The position numbers and the translations under genes are program-made. A stretch of 64,000 nt of DNA. Source: Selaginella moellendorffii (lineage: Eukaryota > Streptophyta > Lycopodiopsida > Selaginellales > Selaginellaceae). Below are positions 51,563 to 63,013 of the stretch, one piece after another (the first letter of the stretch is position 1; each line of letters starts with the position of its first letter). Location: the NCBI RefSeq assembly GCF_000143415.4, contig NW_003314272.1, positions 1,459,146 through 1,523,145 of the forward strand, read 5' to 3'. Under the pieces are notes generated by a model. That model was not told where the DNA came from, searched no databases, and worked only from the letters and a program-made list of their open reading frames with translations.

Positions 51563-51639
51563 ATTTTATTCTTTATAGCAACAGCCGTACACATGCATGT
51601 GCACAGGATGAGGTGGACCTAGTTGTGCATGTGGGCGAT

Positions 51640-51790
51640 CTCGAGCTTGAGTTGCAGTCATTATAGGTGGTGCCGAGTCAAGCTTTTAACCTCATTCTTG
51701 GTATGGATTGGTTGCAGCACAATCATGCCAAGTGTGACTTTGAGGCTTCTCCCCTTTGTCTCATACTTCCTTATGTATCATCCATTCCTC
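51640..51790 (+). pseudogene. Gypsy A aspartic protease remnant
   Basis: The short conserved block SQAFNLILGMDWLQHNHA is the C-terminal flap/ILGMDWL motif seen in gypsy proteases. The upstream catalytic DTG-equivalent could not be located. A pyrimidine-rich stretch coding for Pro/Ser/Thr (51790-51930) follows. Confidence 0.7.
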
Positions 51791-52110
51791 TCACTTTTGT
51801 ACCTCTTTGTCCCCCTACTTCTACCTCTACTTCTACCTCTGCTTCCATTACTTTTTTTCCCCCACTATTTCCTCCTATGTTTCCGTCTTGTTTTGCTCTT
51901 CCCTTTTCCGATCCTTTCGACAATCTTTGTGTTGTAGTGGTTGATCGGCTCATGCAAGAGTATTTTAATCTCTTTGAATTTGACCTATTGTTTGGGGCCA
52001 AGATTGCCACATGTCATCTGATTCCAACCAGAGATGCTCGTCCAATCAAGGTTTTTGTTCATTGTTGGTCACCCAAGGAGATCAAGATTTAATGTGCAAA
52101 AGTCAAGGAG

Positions 52111-52738
52111 ATGTCGGAGAAGGGTGTTATTCGGAAGTCACAGAGTCCTTGGGCATGTGAACCTCATCTTGTGACAAAACCTGATGGGAGTATTTGTTTT
52201 TGCATCGACTATCGTCCATTAAATGAAGCGACGATCTCGGATGTGTACCCTTTTCCTCACACTATTGATCTCTTAGATTGTCTGGGGCAAAGTCGTTGGT
52301 TCACCAAGCTAGATCTGGCTTATGGGTACTGGCAAGTACCGATGGCCGAAGAAGATATTCCTAAGACTGCTTTTCGTACACCATTTGGTTTGTACAAGTT
52401 CTTGGTGATGCAGTTTGGTTTGAACAATGCTCCAGCAACTTTCTAGCGGATGATGGATGAGGTTCTTTGCGATATGCCAGAGGTGACTATTGACTTCATT
52501 AATGATGTCTTGATCTACTTGAAGGAGACGTGGGAGGAGCATGTTCGTGATGTTTGTAAAGTGTTGGATCGGCTACGCGATGTTGGTTTAAAGCTGAAGT
52601 GGTCAAAGTGCGTGTTTGGGTCCAAGGACACAACTTATCTTGGGTACCGTATTTCTCGTGAGGGTTTGCAAGTTGATTCTGACAAACTTGTGGCTATTCT
52701 AAAGTTCTCTACTCTAAAGTGTGTGAATGATGTGTAGC
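52111..52738 (+). pseudogene. Gypsy A reverse transcriptase, N-terminal part
   Basis: Clear reverse transcriptase blocks: EKGVIRKSQSPWACEPHLVT, FCIDYRPLNEATISDVYPFP, RWFTKLDLAYGYWQVPM, KTAFRTPFGLYKFLVMQFGL. A TAG at 52444 replaces the expected Gln of NAPATFQRMM. The catalytic motif reads FIND (52495-52506) where active enzymes have YxDD, so the first catalytic Asp of the pair is lost. The frame is cut at 52738 by the family B element and continues at 59964 (FLGKVQYLSRFL). Confidence 0.9.
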
Positions 52739-54060
52739 TGTCGCAAATGTGACTTCAAGTATTGAAAGTTACCTATCGGCTAGTCCTTATGAACACTCTT
52801 TCCTTACTGCCACAACGGTAGAAAGTCAGTATTGCTGGTTTCCTTTATCAACCCCTCTTGTTCAAGTGTTAGTAAACTGGACTTTGCATCTGTACTTGGC
52901 CGGATGAGTATAAGGACGTATAAAAGATGGCATCAACTGTCGCTAATGGAGCCTCAACTCTCTTGAAGACATTGTTCCTCAGATTCTTAACTAGAATCAA
53001 GCCGTGTGCCTTGGCAAAGTAGTTGCGGGGCACAAAACACCCCACGACCTGCTGGCTTTCTTCAGTCGAAGTGTCATTACTTATCGGGATCTGTACGTGT
53101 TTATTCAGCCAAGCATACTTGGCCCGGCTTTTTAGTTCTCTTTTGCTCTGTCTTGCATTTGCTTGACAAGAACCCTCGCGTATTGAGACTAATCCCTCAA
53201 TATCGCTGGATGATAGCTTACCGTGTCTGCCAAACACCCTCGCTATCATGCCTTTTGTGTTAGTCTCATTTCGGTCCCAAATACTATTTATGAAAAGTGT
53301 CTAGATCCGCTCATTTGGCATATCTACGAAATGTAGAGATTGGTCTAAACACAATGGTGTTCGTCCCATGTCCAAATTTGCAATTTAGCGCCATTCCGTA
53401 TTTAGTTAGTTTTGAGCTTGTCTTAGAGACTAACTTCTGATACTAAGGGAGGCTTGGGGTGAAAGCCCAAACCGTGAAATGTGAAAGGGGTGTGTTCCTC
53501 AAAGGAGGGAGGGGGGGGGGGGGGGGGGTTCCAAATGTATAGTAAGGATAGTGGGTAGGTCAGGCATGGCTGACCAACTTGAGGCACAATCTAGTTCCCG
53601 CTTGCATGCCTGTCGTTGTTCTGCGTCCAGCTTGGGTCTAAGCCCAAGTTCCATTCCATGCTAGTTGGTGGAGTACCCATATTTTCACATTAGGCTACTG
53701 GTATGCCGAAATAGCGCTAGACTCCATTTGGCTTCGTTTTACATACTGGTCTTAGAATTGGGATGTTGGTTGCTCTAGGATTGTTCCAAGTCGCTCTGGG
53801 CTCTTGTTCCTTCGCTCCTTGGGCTGTATGCTCGGGAGTTGCTCCGTGGTCTGGTTCCATCACTCCTTAACTCCATGCTTGGGAGTTTGGCACCGTTCCT
53901 TTGTTCAGTGGCCCAAGGCTTTGAACCTCAGGTTCCACACCACTATCCTCTAGACACGTGGCATACGACACATGGCATATGAAGGGTTTAGGTTCCACTT
54001 CGTGGTGTTATCCTATAGTAAATCACCATAGGATAAAAAGTAAAAACCACATGCGTTATA
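52739..54060 (+). repeat. Family B element 5' LTR
   Basis: 1322 bp, starting TGTCGCAAATGTGACTTC and ending GCGTTATA (from GCGCTACA). It carries a segment at about 52917-53095 that is absent from the 3' LTR and from the solo LTR at 29821-31576. That segment includes gtataaaagatggc, a good TATA-box match. A long G run lies at about 53510-53528. Confidence 0.88.
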
Positions 54061-54075
54061 TTTGGTATCAGAGGA
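54061..54075 (+). other. Primer-binding site of family B element
   Basis: TTTGGTATCAGAGG directly after the 5' LTR matches the plant initiator-methionine tRNA 3' end complement used by many LTR retrotransposons. Confidence 0.85.
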
Positions 54076-57000
54076 TGAGTCTCAGTGAGTACTATCCAAT
54101 GAGATTGAGCAACTAGTCTCATTGCATACATAGAGATGAAACGATGATCCGAGTGGGTACATGTTTGGGTGCAAAGGCTTCACAATTGTTCCTTGGGTAT
54201 GGATTTGATTACCTTGTTGTACCTTATGATGTGAGTTTGTTCTTGGGCTCATAAGGGGGATTGAGTTGTTCCGTTTGTACAAGTTTTTGCTTGGGCTTGT
54301 GAGTGAGGTACATTAGTAACTCATTGTTATACTTTAAGTTGGCAGGATGAATGTTAGCCTATTGGTGGTTCCATGAGTTATTCCATGTATTGTGGGTGAA
54401 AGTAAACCTTCCCTGGGTTTACTATGAGTGGCAAATAGGCTGGTCCGTAGCTATTTAGCACGGCACTAGTCGATCCTTCCTAGGCATGATTACAAGTGAA
54501 TCAACCAAGACTGTAAGGGTTAGTCTATTGGTTCAGGTAGTCATTGCCGTGCTCTCTCATAAACTTTTCTTGGATTAGACTAAAGGCAGTGCAAACGCAA
54601 GTTTGAGGTTTAGTCAAAGATGAGACCGAAAAGACTTGGGTTGCAATGCTTAATTCTTTTCTAAGGAACCTTGCTATTGTTCTTGAATAGCTTGGTGTTG
54701 GATTAGTTTTGAGTTTGTTCAAAAAGAGAGTGGCATGAGTTTGTCCGCGTTGTGAACAAAAGTTAGTGGTGTTTAGTGTTATAAATCTCTATCGGTGGAG
54801 TGTGGCATTTATGTTACATTTTGTCAAATTGAGTTGACACTTGATACTCACATAAACCTTTGTAGCAGTGACATGGGCGTTGCTTGTGGTATTGCTCAAT
54901 TAATGATCAAGTCATTGTGATGTTATATCATATCCATGTGATAATGAGTAATGTGTTGACAAAGTTGTTTGGTTAAATGATGATCAACCCCAAAGTGGTT
55001 GATAGTGAAGCTAATCTATTTGAATGAAGTAGCATTGTAGTAGCTTTGACTAGATTCTTGATGGTAATCCATTATGTTAAGTTTAAGTTGGTATCTTGTT
55101 TTTTCAAGGGTTTGCCCATAAAATGTTGAAAAAGGGTTGTAGCATTCACTTGCTATAGTTTGTTAGTTGATCCGTTAGCACTTGGAGTAGATTGTTGGAT
55201 GGAGAAGGTGTGTAGTTGAGGCATTGACATTGCTAGCATTTGTGTTAGTGGAAGTGGCATTGTTATTTCGAGTGATGAGGAATTTTTCTTTAAAGCTTAT
55301 TTTTCCATGTCATTTTTCATTATTAGTGTTTTGGCTTCACATTGGATCTTGAAGGTGGTTGAAAAAGAGTGTTAGTGCAATATGGATATCCAAAGATATG
55401 GTCTTTGTGATCAAACCTTAGATATTCATTTTGCAATTTGTGGATGTTGGTGTTAGATGTCGGATATATAGGCAAAGATGTTTGATGCTTAAGCATATTA
55501 TTAGATCATGAGAATTTGTGTTGAGGTGAACCTATGTGAAGTAGTAGGTAGGAGGAAGTTAGTTGAGTTTTGAAAGTTTGCATTCCTAGACTGAGAGTTA
55601 TTCTTTCTCTAAGATGGAAAATTTTTCACAAATTTTCTTAGACTTTTCCAATAACTGATTTATTGATCATTTTGCCCAAAAACTTTTCCATTTTCGTAAG
55701 CCAATACAAAGTAGTGAAGGGGTTGGCTAGGGGTTGGTTTGACTTTTGTTAGCCTAGACTTTAGTAGGTAGTTTGTATGATGCGGCTCGAAAGGGATGGT
55801 GACTTTTGGGGCTAAGGCAATTGAGTTGGATAGAATCAAGAGTTGGTGTAGAAAAATGGTTGTTGCACTTTTCTAAGAAGGGTGACATTTGTGCCTTTCT
55901 TCTATAGCATTGTGTTTGGTGGTAGGTTGCACTTTGCATTTCGTTAAACTCTATGAGAGTAGTGAGTTCTCATTGATATTGACTTGGTCTTGGTAGCCTT
56001 GCACCTTGGCTAAGGATAGTGATGTCCAACTTAGTTATTTGAGGCTGAGATGTTAGTACTTGTACTATAGCTTTGTCTATGAAGAGGTTGTGTACCAATA
56101 TGAGTTCATTTTATAGTCTTCACTTTAGTTTTAATTAAGTGTTGATCATGTATAGTTAGCCTCTTCAAGGCATGCTCAAAGCTATTGACTAAATGCATTT
56201 GTGAGCTTATTGTGGTTGAGTTGGATTCAAGTGGTCATTTAATTTATGCTTGTTCATGAACCTTTATCTTATACCTAGGGTATTAGGTTCATATTAGCCA
56301 AATATTTAACTCGATGGTATGAGTTTAGTGTTTGGGTCTTGTGAAGGCAAGTTGAAGGGTGATTGTTGGTTACTTTGCAACTAGTGATTGCTTGTAGACT
56401 TTGTCAAGGACTGTTGACACTTGCTTCACTCAATGATGATTTAGTAGTGATGGGTTTACTTCACTGGATGGTGTTGTGGAGGATCATGTCTTTAGTCTTA
56501 CATGGGTTTTCCATGTTGGCATGTCAACTTTACTTTTATCAATATCATTTGGTTGCATTTAGTTTGTAATGTTGGATTTTATTGAGTCTTGGATGTGGTG
56601 ATTCACTGCTTGATGAAGTGTTATCTATATCTGAGTATTGTTGAAGAACTAATCTCGAATAATAAATATAATATCTTTGATTTTGGTTATCTTAGTTGTT
56701 AGAGAGCTTTGAGTGGTGATTCACGCTTGCTTTCTTTTAGCTTTGTTATGGTGTTGATGGCATTGAAGTGATGTTTTGTCATTAATATTATTGATGTTGA
56801 AATTCAAGTGAAATGAGACATCTCTTTGTAGGATTGATATTGAGTTTCATTAGTCTTGATGGAAATAGTGTTGATGACTTTGTTATAGCTTTATGTTATT
56901 GGCATTCGTGCATTGCTAATTAGTAACTATGTTGACGTTCAAACGAATTGAGTGGCAAGTTTAAGTTAGTTGTATTCTAGACGAGATTATTTAGTAGCAG

Positions 57001-58840
57001 TTGAGATTTGAGCTTTTCCTTGAAAAGTGATTTAGTCGTGGACTATACTAACTTTACAAGAGGAAAAGTTAGTAATCAATATTAGAATGTTTAAATCTTT
57101 ATTGGATTTGAGTTAGAATATATTGGTCATTGATGATTCTTCTTGTGCTTATTATGAAGTGAGTTAAGTCTTGCTATAGATGGATTCATGGAGGATCGTT
57201 TAGTGATCACTTGTTCAGTATAATTCTATTGTGCTTGGCTTTTGGATTGATATAGATATGTTTCTCATTAGCTTTGCATTATGAAGTTTAGTTTATAGAT
57301 GTGTTGGAGGGGTTATTATAGATTGTACCATGATTTCTTCTTTAGCATTGAAGTTGGTTCCTACAAGACTTGTGATCATTGTTAGGCAAGACTTGGCTAT
57401 AGACTTCTTCGAGCTTTTGGTTCTTTGAGTTTTCATGCTTATGGTCCATTTGTTAGAAGTTGTTGGGGAAGGCATTTTGACTCATAGCTTCGATATTGAA
57501 GTTAGTATTTGCATTTAGCAATCATTCTTAATGATTGACTATCATCTAGGATAATTGATTATCCTTGTTCAAAGGTTTTGCTTGATTATTGTTGATCTAG
57601 AATGATTTGTCATTCTTCGGGATGATAGATTTATTTTTCAACAATGATTATGCATCTTTTTATTGATGGGATGATTGATGATCTTTCATGATAGTTAGTT
57701 ACTTTCTTTGATAGCTTATGGCTTTTCGCAATATTACATGTTCTTTGCGGTTTGCTTTGGATTGGTTTCTTGGGTTTGAGACATCAATAGGATGTTGCTG
57801 ATACTTACTTGAGCAACTCTAGTTCTTTAGTATTGTTAACCGGGATCTATTCAGATTAGCTAGTGCGATAGTTGGCATGAATGAGTGTTCGTTGGTCTTC
57901 CCACATTCATTTTGTTTTGTTGATTGTTGCTCAAGTTAATTCTGATAGATTATGATGTTATTTCCTTCAGGTAATACATTCACGAGTATTGTGCTTATCG
58001 GTTATTGGTACTTTGTGTTCTTTGAGTTATTTTTGGTAAGTTTTTTGCCATACTATTTATAATTTTCGATAGTTATATTTTATTATTAAGTATCTTCGAT
58101 GATACACTAGCTATTAAATTTTGTTGGATAGTAAATCCTATGTTTTCCAATGATAGTGATCTTGGTAGTTCCTATCCTATAATACTGGTTTATCAGATGA
58201 TAACTTACTTGGAATACTTTTATGTTCTAATTCAAACTTTATTCACTAATAATTAAGTCTCTGAGATATTGTTGTTCATGATTTTGATATTATCCATCTA
58301 TTGATCTTTGAGTTTGGGCCAGTATAAGTAGACTGGCTTCAGCACTTCGTTTGCATGGTGAAATCTCTAGTCATGGGGTAGCTACTGTTGACTAGTCACA
58401 TAACTTGCCTCTCTGTCGATGTTCCTTATTCTGTTTTAAAGGGTGTGACCATATAAACAACTCTAACTGCTTATTTACAGTAGTCTATCTAAACCTTATC
58501 AACAAGTTTGGTTTCTTTACTTAGGAGGGTTGGGGCCTCTAACTTCTCTCTCTATGTTCCTACAAATAGGGGCCTATCACACTTTGGTAAGCTGAGTGAC
58601 ACCTAGAACAGCAAGGGTGGCTAACTCTGTTGGTCATTTCCTTATTGGCGATGGTGGGAAGGTGTTTGAGTTGGTAGCGCATCCGCATTAGACAAAAAGA
58701 TTGCCTCCTAACTCATTTAAGTCAGTGCATTTCTTATATAGTGTGATCACCGTGAACTTTTTCTAGAGTTGTTTCCTTGGTGGTGGTCTAGATTTGAGTA
58801 TACATTGACAAGGACGTCGATCTTCCCTAGAGGGGGAGAG
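54076..58840 (+). other. Non-coding interior of family B element
   Basis: About 4.77 kb with strong strand asymmetry. In sampled lines the plus strand has two to five times more G than C, and more T than A. There are no domains and only short open frames. Near the 3' end (58560-58840) the bias weakens, and the sequence ends in the purine-rich tract before the 3' LTR. Confidence 0.7.
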
Positions 58841-59963
58841 TGTTACGAATGTGACTTCAAGTATCAAAAGTTACTTGTTAGCCAGTCCTTACATACACTC
58901 TTTCTTTACTGCCACGACGGTAGGAGGTCGGTATTGCTAGTTTCCTTTATCATCCCCTCTTGTTCAAGTGTTAATAAACTAGACTTTGCATCTGTACTTG
59001 GCCGGATAAGCATAAGGATGGAATTCCTAAGTGTCTATTTAACCAAGCATATTTGGCCCAGCTTTTTAGTTCTTTTTTGCTCTATTTTGCATTAGCTTAA
59101 CAAGAACACTCGCATATTGAGACTAGTCCCTTAATATCGCTGGATGATAGCTTACCGTGTCTGCCAAACACCCTTGCTATCATGCCCTTTGTGTTAGTCT
59201 TATTTTGGTCCCAAATGCTATTTATAGAAAGTGTCTAGATCCACTCATTTGGCATATCTACGAAATATAAAAATTAGCCTAAATATAATGGTGTTCGTCC
59301 CATGTCCAAATTCGCAATCTAGCGCCATTCCATATTTATTAAGTTTTGAGCTTGTCCCAGAAACTAACTTCTAATACTAAGGGAGGTTTGGGGTGAAAGC
59401 CCAAAGCATGTGTTCCTCCAGGGGGGGGTTGTGGGGGGGATCCAAATATATAATAGGGATAGTGGGTAGGTCGGGCATGGCCGATCAACCTGAGGCATAG
59501 TCTAGCTCCTGCTTACATGCCTGTCCTTGTTCTGCGTCTGGCTTAGGTCTAAGCCCAAGTTTCATTCCATGCTAGCTAGTGGAGTACCCATATCCTCACG
59601 TTAGGCCACTGGTATGTCGAAATAGCACCAAACTCCGTTTGGCTCCATTTTGCATGCTGGTCCTGGCATTGGGATGTTAGTTGCTCTAGAACTGTTCCAA
59701 GTTGCTCTAGGCTCCTGTCCTTCACTCCTTGGGCTATATGCTCGGGAGTTACTCCGTGGTCTAATTCCGTCATTCCTTGGCTCCATGCTTGGGAGTTTGG
59801 CACCATTCCTTCATTCAGTGGCCCAAGGAGGTTCCACACCACTATCCTCTAGACACGTGGCATGTGATATGTACGTAGCACATGGAGGGTTTAGGTTCTG
59901 CTTCATAGGGTTATCCTATGGTAAATCACTATAGGATAAAGGGTAAAAACCACATGCACTACA
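58841..59963 (+). repeat. Family B element 3' LTR
   Basis: 1123 bp, starting TGTTACGAATGTGACTTC and ending TGCACTACA. Where the 5' LTR has its extra segment this LTR reads ggaattcctaagtgtctatt, as the solo LTR does. Confidence 0.88.
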
Positions 59964-60590
59964 ACAACGCTTCTTGGGCAAGGTGCAGTATCTCAGTCGT
60001 TTTCTGAATCATCTTTCTGATCGCACTACATCGTTGCAAGTGTTGCTAAAGTCATCAACATCATCTTTGATCTGGTCTTCGGATTGTGAGCGGGCATTTG
60101 TGGATCTCAAAGAGCTATTAACGACTCCTCTAGTTTTAGCATATCCTAACTACACTTGACCTTTTATTTTGCTGTGTGGATGCTTATGACATTAGTCTTG
60201 GAGGTGTGTTGATGCAAAAGAGCTTGAGTCTGCCTAGTCAGTGCCATCCCATTATGTAAATAAGCCGTATATTACAACCAGCAGAGATGAACTACTCCAC
60301 GATAGAGAAGGAGTGTTTAGTAGCAGTTTGGGGTTTCAAGAAACTTTATGCATATTTACATAGTTCTTAGACATTATTTGAAGATGACCATACTGCTGTT
60401 ACTTCATTATTGAAGCAGAAGAACTTGGTTGGTCATACTGCTGGATGGGCTTTGAAGCTTTAAATATATGATTTTGATGTTGTTCATCACCCAGGGAGTT
60501 TTAGGGCTGATGCTGATGCCCTTTCTCGAGCTCCTCTTCCTTCTCCACTCTCTTCTCATGTTTTTGACGAGCCTATTGTTCTAGCATCTG
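59964..60590 (+). pseudogene. Gypsy A reverse transcriptase end and RNase H
   Basis: Resumes the pol frame after the family B insertion: RFLGKVQYLSRFLNHLSDRT, then EMNYSTIEKECLVAVWGFKK and VVHHPGSFRADADALSRAPL, the hallmark RNase H blocks of Ty3/gypsy elements. Several TAG/TGA codons interrupt it. Confidence 0.87.
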
Positions 60591-61860
60591 TGGATTTTCT
60601 AAATGAGGATTCTGTGCCATTGGCAATTGCTGTACTTGATGTTCAGTGTCCACAAGGTGCAAAGCAAGATCTACCTTCTTTTGATGAGGTTTGCGAGGCT
60701 CAAAAGATTAAGCCATGGATTCAAAGGCTTCGAGATGGGTTTGAGAATCCTGTATCACTTACTGATGATTTGCCTTTTCAGCATTTACATTCTCAATATC
60801 ACCTTGAAGACGGCCTTCTTTATTTTGTGGGGATGGATTCTGATGATCATTTACGGCTGGTGGTGCCTTCTGTCTTTGTTCCATGGTTTCTCCATGCCTA
60901 CCATGATTCTCCTATTCTAGGTGGGCATATAGTATATCGTCATGTAATTGAGAAGTTGCGCAGGTCTTTCTATTAGCTAAAGATGTGATGTGATATTATC
61001 TGGTATGTGCGTAGCTTCGTTTGGTGCCAAGCTCGTAATACTCCCCCTTGTACCGTGGAAGGATAGTTGGAGTCAATTGTAATTTCCTGTCCGTTTGAGT
61101 GGGTGGCATTTGATCTTATGGGACCTTTTCCACGGTCAACCTTTAGCAATGAATATGTTATTATTGCTTCTAACTACTTAACTTGTTGTGTGGAAGTTGG
61201 TGCTTTTGCTAGTGCCTTTGCAATTGCTGTTGGATATTTCCTCCTCAATCGAGTGGTGTTCCAACATTTTTATCCAGAGCAGATTCTTTTGGATAATGGT
61301 CCCACATTTATGGCTAAGGCATTTCATGTTTTGATGTCTCAGTTGAGGATACACCACACTTTCATGAGTGCTTATCATCCACAATCATATGGTCTGGTGG
61401 AACGGCTCATTTGGACATTCAAAAGGATGATTGCGAAGTATGTGAACTTTCAGCATTTAGATTGGGATGGTTATTTGCCATTTCTTCGGTATGTATATGT
61501 CATAGGGGTGCAGAGTTCTGTTGGTGCTTCACTATATAAACTCCTATACGGTCATGATCCAATATTACCGATGGAGCTGGGTTTACCTTCGCGATTGCCA
61601 TGAGCTGCCGATGCTAGGTCATGGGATCAGTATTTGACAAACATTCTTCCACTTGTCCGAGCAGAGTCTGCCGAACACTTAGGCCGCGTACAAGTGGGAC
61701 AACAATGGCATGACAACTCCCATCATTGTCCACCTACAGAGTATAAAGTGGAAGTTTTGGTGTTCGTCCATTTTCCCCATCTTACAGTATGTGGTTTATC
61801 TAAGGGGCTCCTTGCTGTAAGGAATTGACTCCCCGAGATGTTGTAGGCTAAAGGATCCCT
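60591..61860 (+). pseudogene. Gypsy A integrase
   Basis: The N-terminal zinc-domain region (HLHSQYHLEDGLLYFVGMDS, then LHAYHDSPILGGH) is followed by a break around 60975-61066. The DDE core then reads WVAFDLMGPFPRS, ILLDNGPTFMAKAF and YHPQSYGLVERLI. The three catalytic acids (D, D, E) are kept in FDLMGP, LDNGP and the GLVERL block. The C-terminal part ends near 61830 with VFVHFPHLTVCGLSKGLLAV. The frame is broken at 60975 and 61602. Confidence 0.87.
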
Positions 61861-61899
61861 GAAAGCTTGACCAAAATGACAAAGAGTTCATCGGATGGG

Positions 61900-62155
61900 A
61901 CCGAGTCGAAGATCGAGTCCAAGACCAACTCTGAGACCGAGTTCAAGATAGAGTCCGGGATCGAGCCGAGGCCGAATCGGAGACCGAGATCGAGACCGAG
62001 TTCGAGACGGAGTCCAAGATCCAAATCGGGTCCAAGTCCGAGTCCGAGGTCGAGTCCGAGATCAGGTCCGAGATTGAGTCCGAGATCGAGTCCGAGACCG
62101 AATCCGAAGTCGGGTCCGAGATCGAGTCCGAGATCGATTCTGAGACTAAGTCCAC
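61900..62155 (+). repeat. 12-bp GAGTCCGAGATC minisatellite
   Basis: A tandem array of a 6/12-bp unit close to gagtccgagatc, more regular toward 62050-62140. It lies just after the integrase end and could encode Arg/Ser/Pro-rich or Asp/Ser-rich peptide depending on frame, but no gene need be assumed. Confidence 0.8.
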
Positions 62156-62164
62156 ATACTAATA

Positions 62165-62661
62165 CAGCTCAAGGGGTGAAAGCCCAAAACATGTGTCTCC
62201 CAGGGGGGGGGGGGGGAGGCTGCAGGGGGTTCCAAAAGTATAGTAGGGATAGTGAGGTCTAGGAACCAGTCTTGAAGGAACTCTCCAGTGGTGCTTCCAA
62301 ACTGACTTGAGGTTGAGATTGGGGCCGGGGGGCCTTGGGTGGGAGTGAGCATGGGCTTGAGTGGTGCCGGAGGGGCCACCCAGGGAAGTGCTCAAGAGCA
62401 GCTCCCACTCCCGAAAGGGAAACCGACTGCGGTGCTCCCGGCTCATGTGGAGTGGTGCCCCACTTGAGTACCTTGTGGCTCATTGGTCCTCGCCCTTCCT
62501 TGGGGCTTGGGCCTTCCCTTCGGGATGGAAGTGGGGGGGTAGAGGTACCCATACCGGGCCGTTAGGCCACGGTGTTTCACCCCGACGTCCCGAAGCAAGT
62601 GCTGCACCCAAGGCTTGGGATTTAGAGGGTCCCATGATCAAGTCTTGTGGTACCAAGGGGT
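62165..62661 (+). mobile_element. Diverged family B-like LTR fragment
   Basis: Blocks match the middle of the family B LTR in order: ggggtgaaagcccaaa, a long G run, ttccaaaagtatagtaggga, then ggtacccat and cgttaggccac. Between them the sequence is unrelated or heavily diverged and more GC-rich than in family B. No ends are recognisable. Confidence 0.55.
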
Positions 62662-62954
62662 GTTAGGAATCTGGAGGCTTGGTGTGCTTGGCTGCTTGTT
62701 CCTGCAGAGAGTGTAGCCAAACCTTAAGTCTAGTCTAACCTGGGGAGGGGGATTAGGAGAGATTTGGGAATCTGTAGATGGATGGCTAACACTCCATTGC
62801 TCGTGCAGTGAGTAGCTGAAACCAAGTAGGACCAAGTAGGAGCTGGTACCATAGGCGGGAACCTTGGCGAGGGAACTTAGCACGAGCCAAGGCAGAGTTG
62901 GTCGGATAGATGAGGTAAGCTGGCAAATTGGAAAGGAAAAATTTATGACTTACA
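62662..62954 (+). repeat. 5' LTR of a third LTR element (family C)
   Basis: The proposed 293-bp LTR starts TGTTAGGAATC and ends GACTTACA, directly followed by a primer-binding site ATTTGGTATCGGAGCC (62955-62970). The left end is chosen from the TG start after an aagggg tract and could be further left. The 3' LTR would lie beyond the window. Confidence 0.65.
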
Positions 62955-63013
62955 ATTTGGTATCGGAGCCTCTTCCTCAGTTCTAGCGAAGGGTAGAGGC
63001 GGATTGCTGGGAG

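Larger units (their letters stand above)
52739..59963 (+). mobile_element. Family B LTR element, LARD-like, nested in gypsy A
   Basis: A 7225-bp element with LTRs at 52739-54060 and 58841-59963. After the 5' LTR comes TTTGGTATCAGAGG (a tRNA-iMet primer-binding site). Before the 3' LTR is the purine tract agagggggagag. The 4.8-kb interior (54061-58840) has no open frame above about 70 codons and no gag or pol similarity that I can see, so it is a large retrotransposon derivative that would need help in trans. The 5-bp flanks gtagc and acaac both derive from gcagc by C-to-T/G-to-A transitions, consistent with a decayed target duplication. Confidence 0.85.
50345..61860 (+). mobile_element. Gypsy family A copy 1, split by a family B element
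   Basis: A Ty3/gypsy retroelement in the plus orientation in the order leader/LTR, gag (50741), protease, reverse transcriptase, RNase H, integrase. The last part matches the usual gypsy order. A 7.2-kb family B element at 52739-59963 interrupts the reverse transcriptase/RNase H junction. The 5' LTR probably starts near 50345 with a TATA string gtatataagctaggg, but its exact ends are not clear. No 3' LTR is recognised before the window ends. Most in-frame stops are TAA or TAG at glutamine positions or TGA at likely Arg/Trp positions, as expected from cytosine deamination. Confidence 0.88.

Noticed and set aside
61900-62155. Possible CRISPR-like array
   Set aside because: Units are contiguous 6/12-bp repeats with no spacers, in a eukaryotic retroelement.
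61943-62155. Asp/Ser-repeat protein on the minus strand
   Set aside because: Simple consequence of the 12-bp minisatellite; no start context or flanking coding sequence.
62259-62666. Several overlapping open frames of 76-101 codons
   Set aside because: GC-rich LTR-like sequence open in many frames; no protein similarity.
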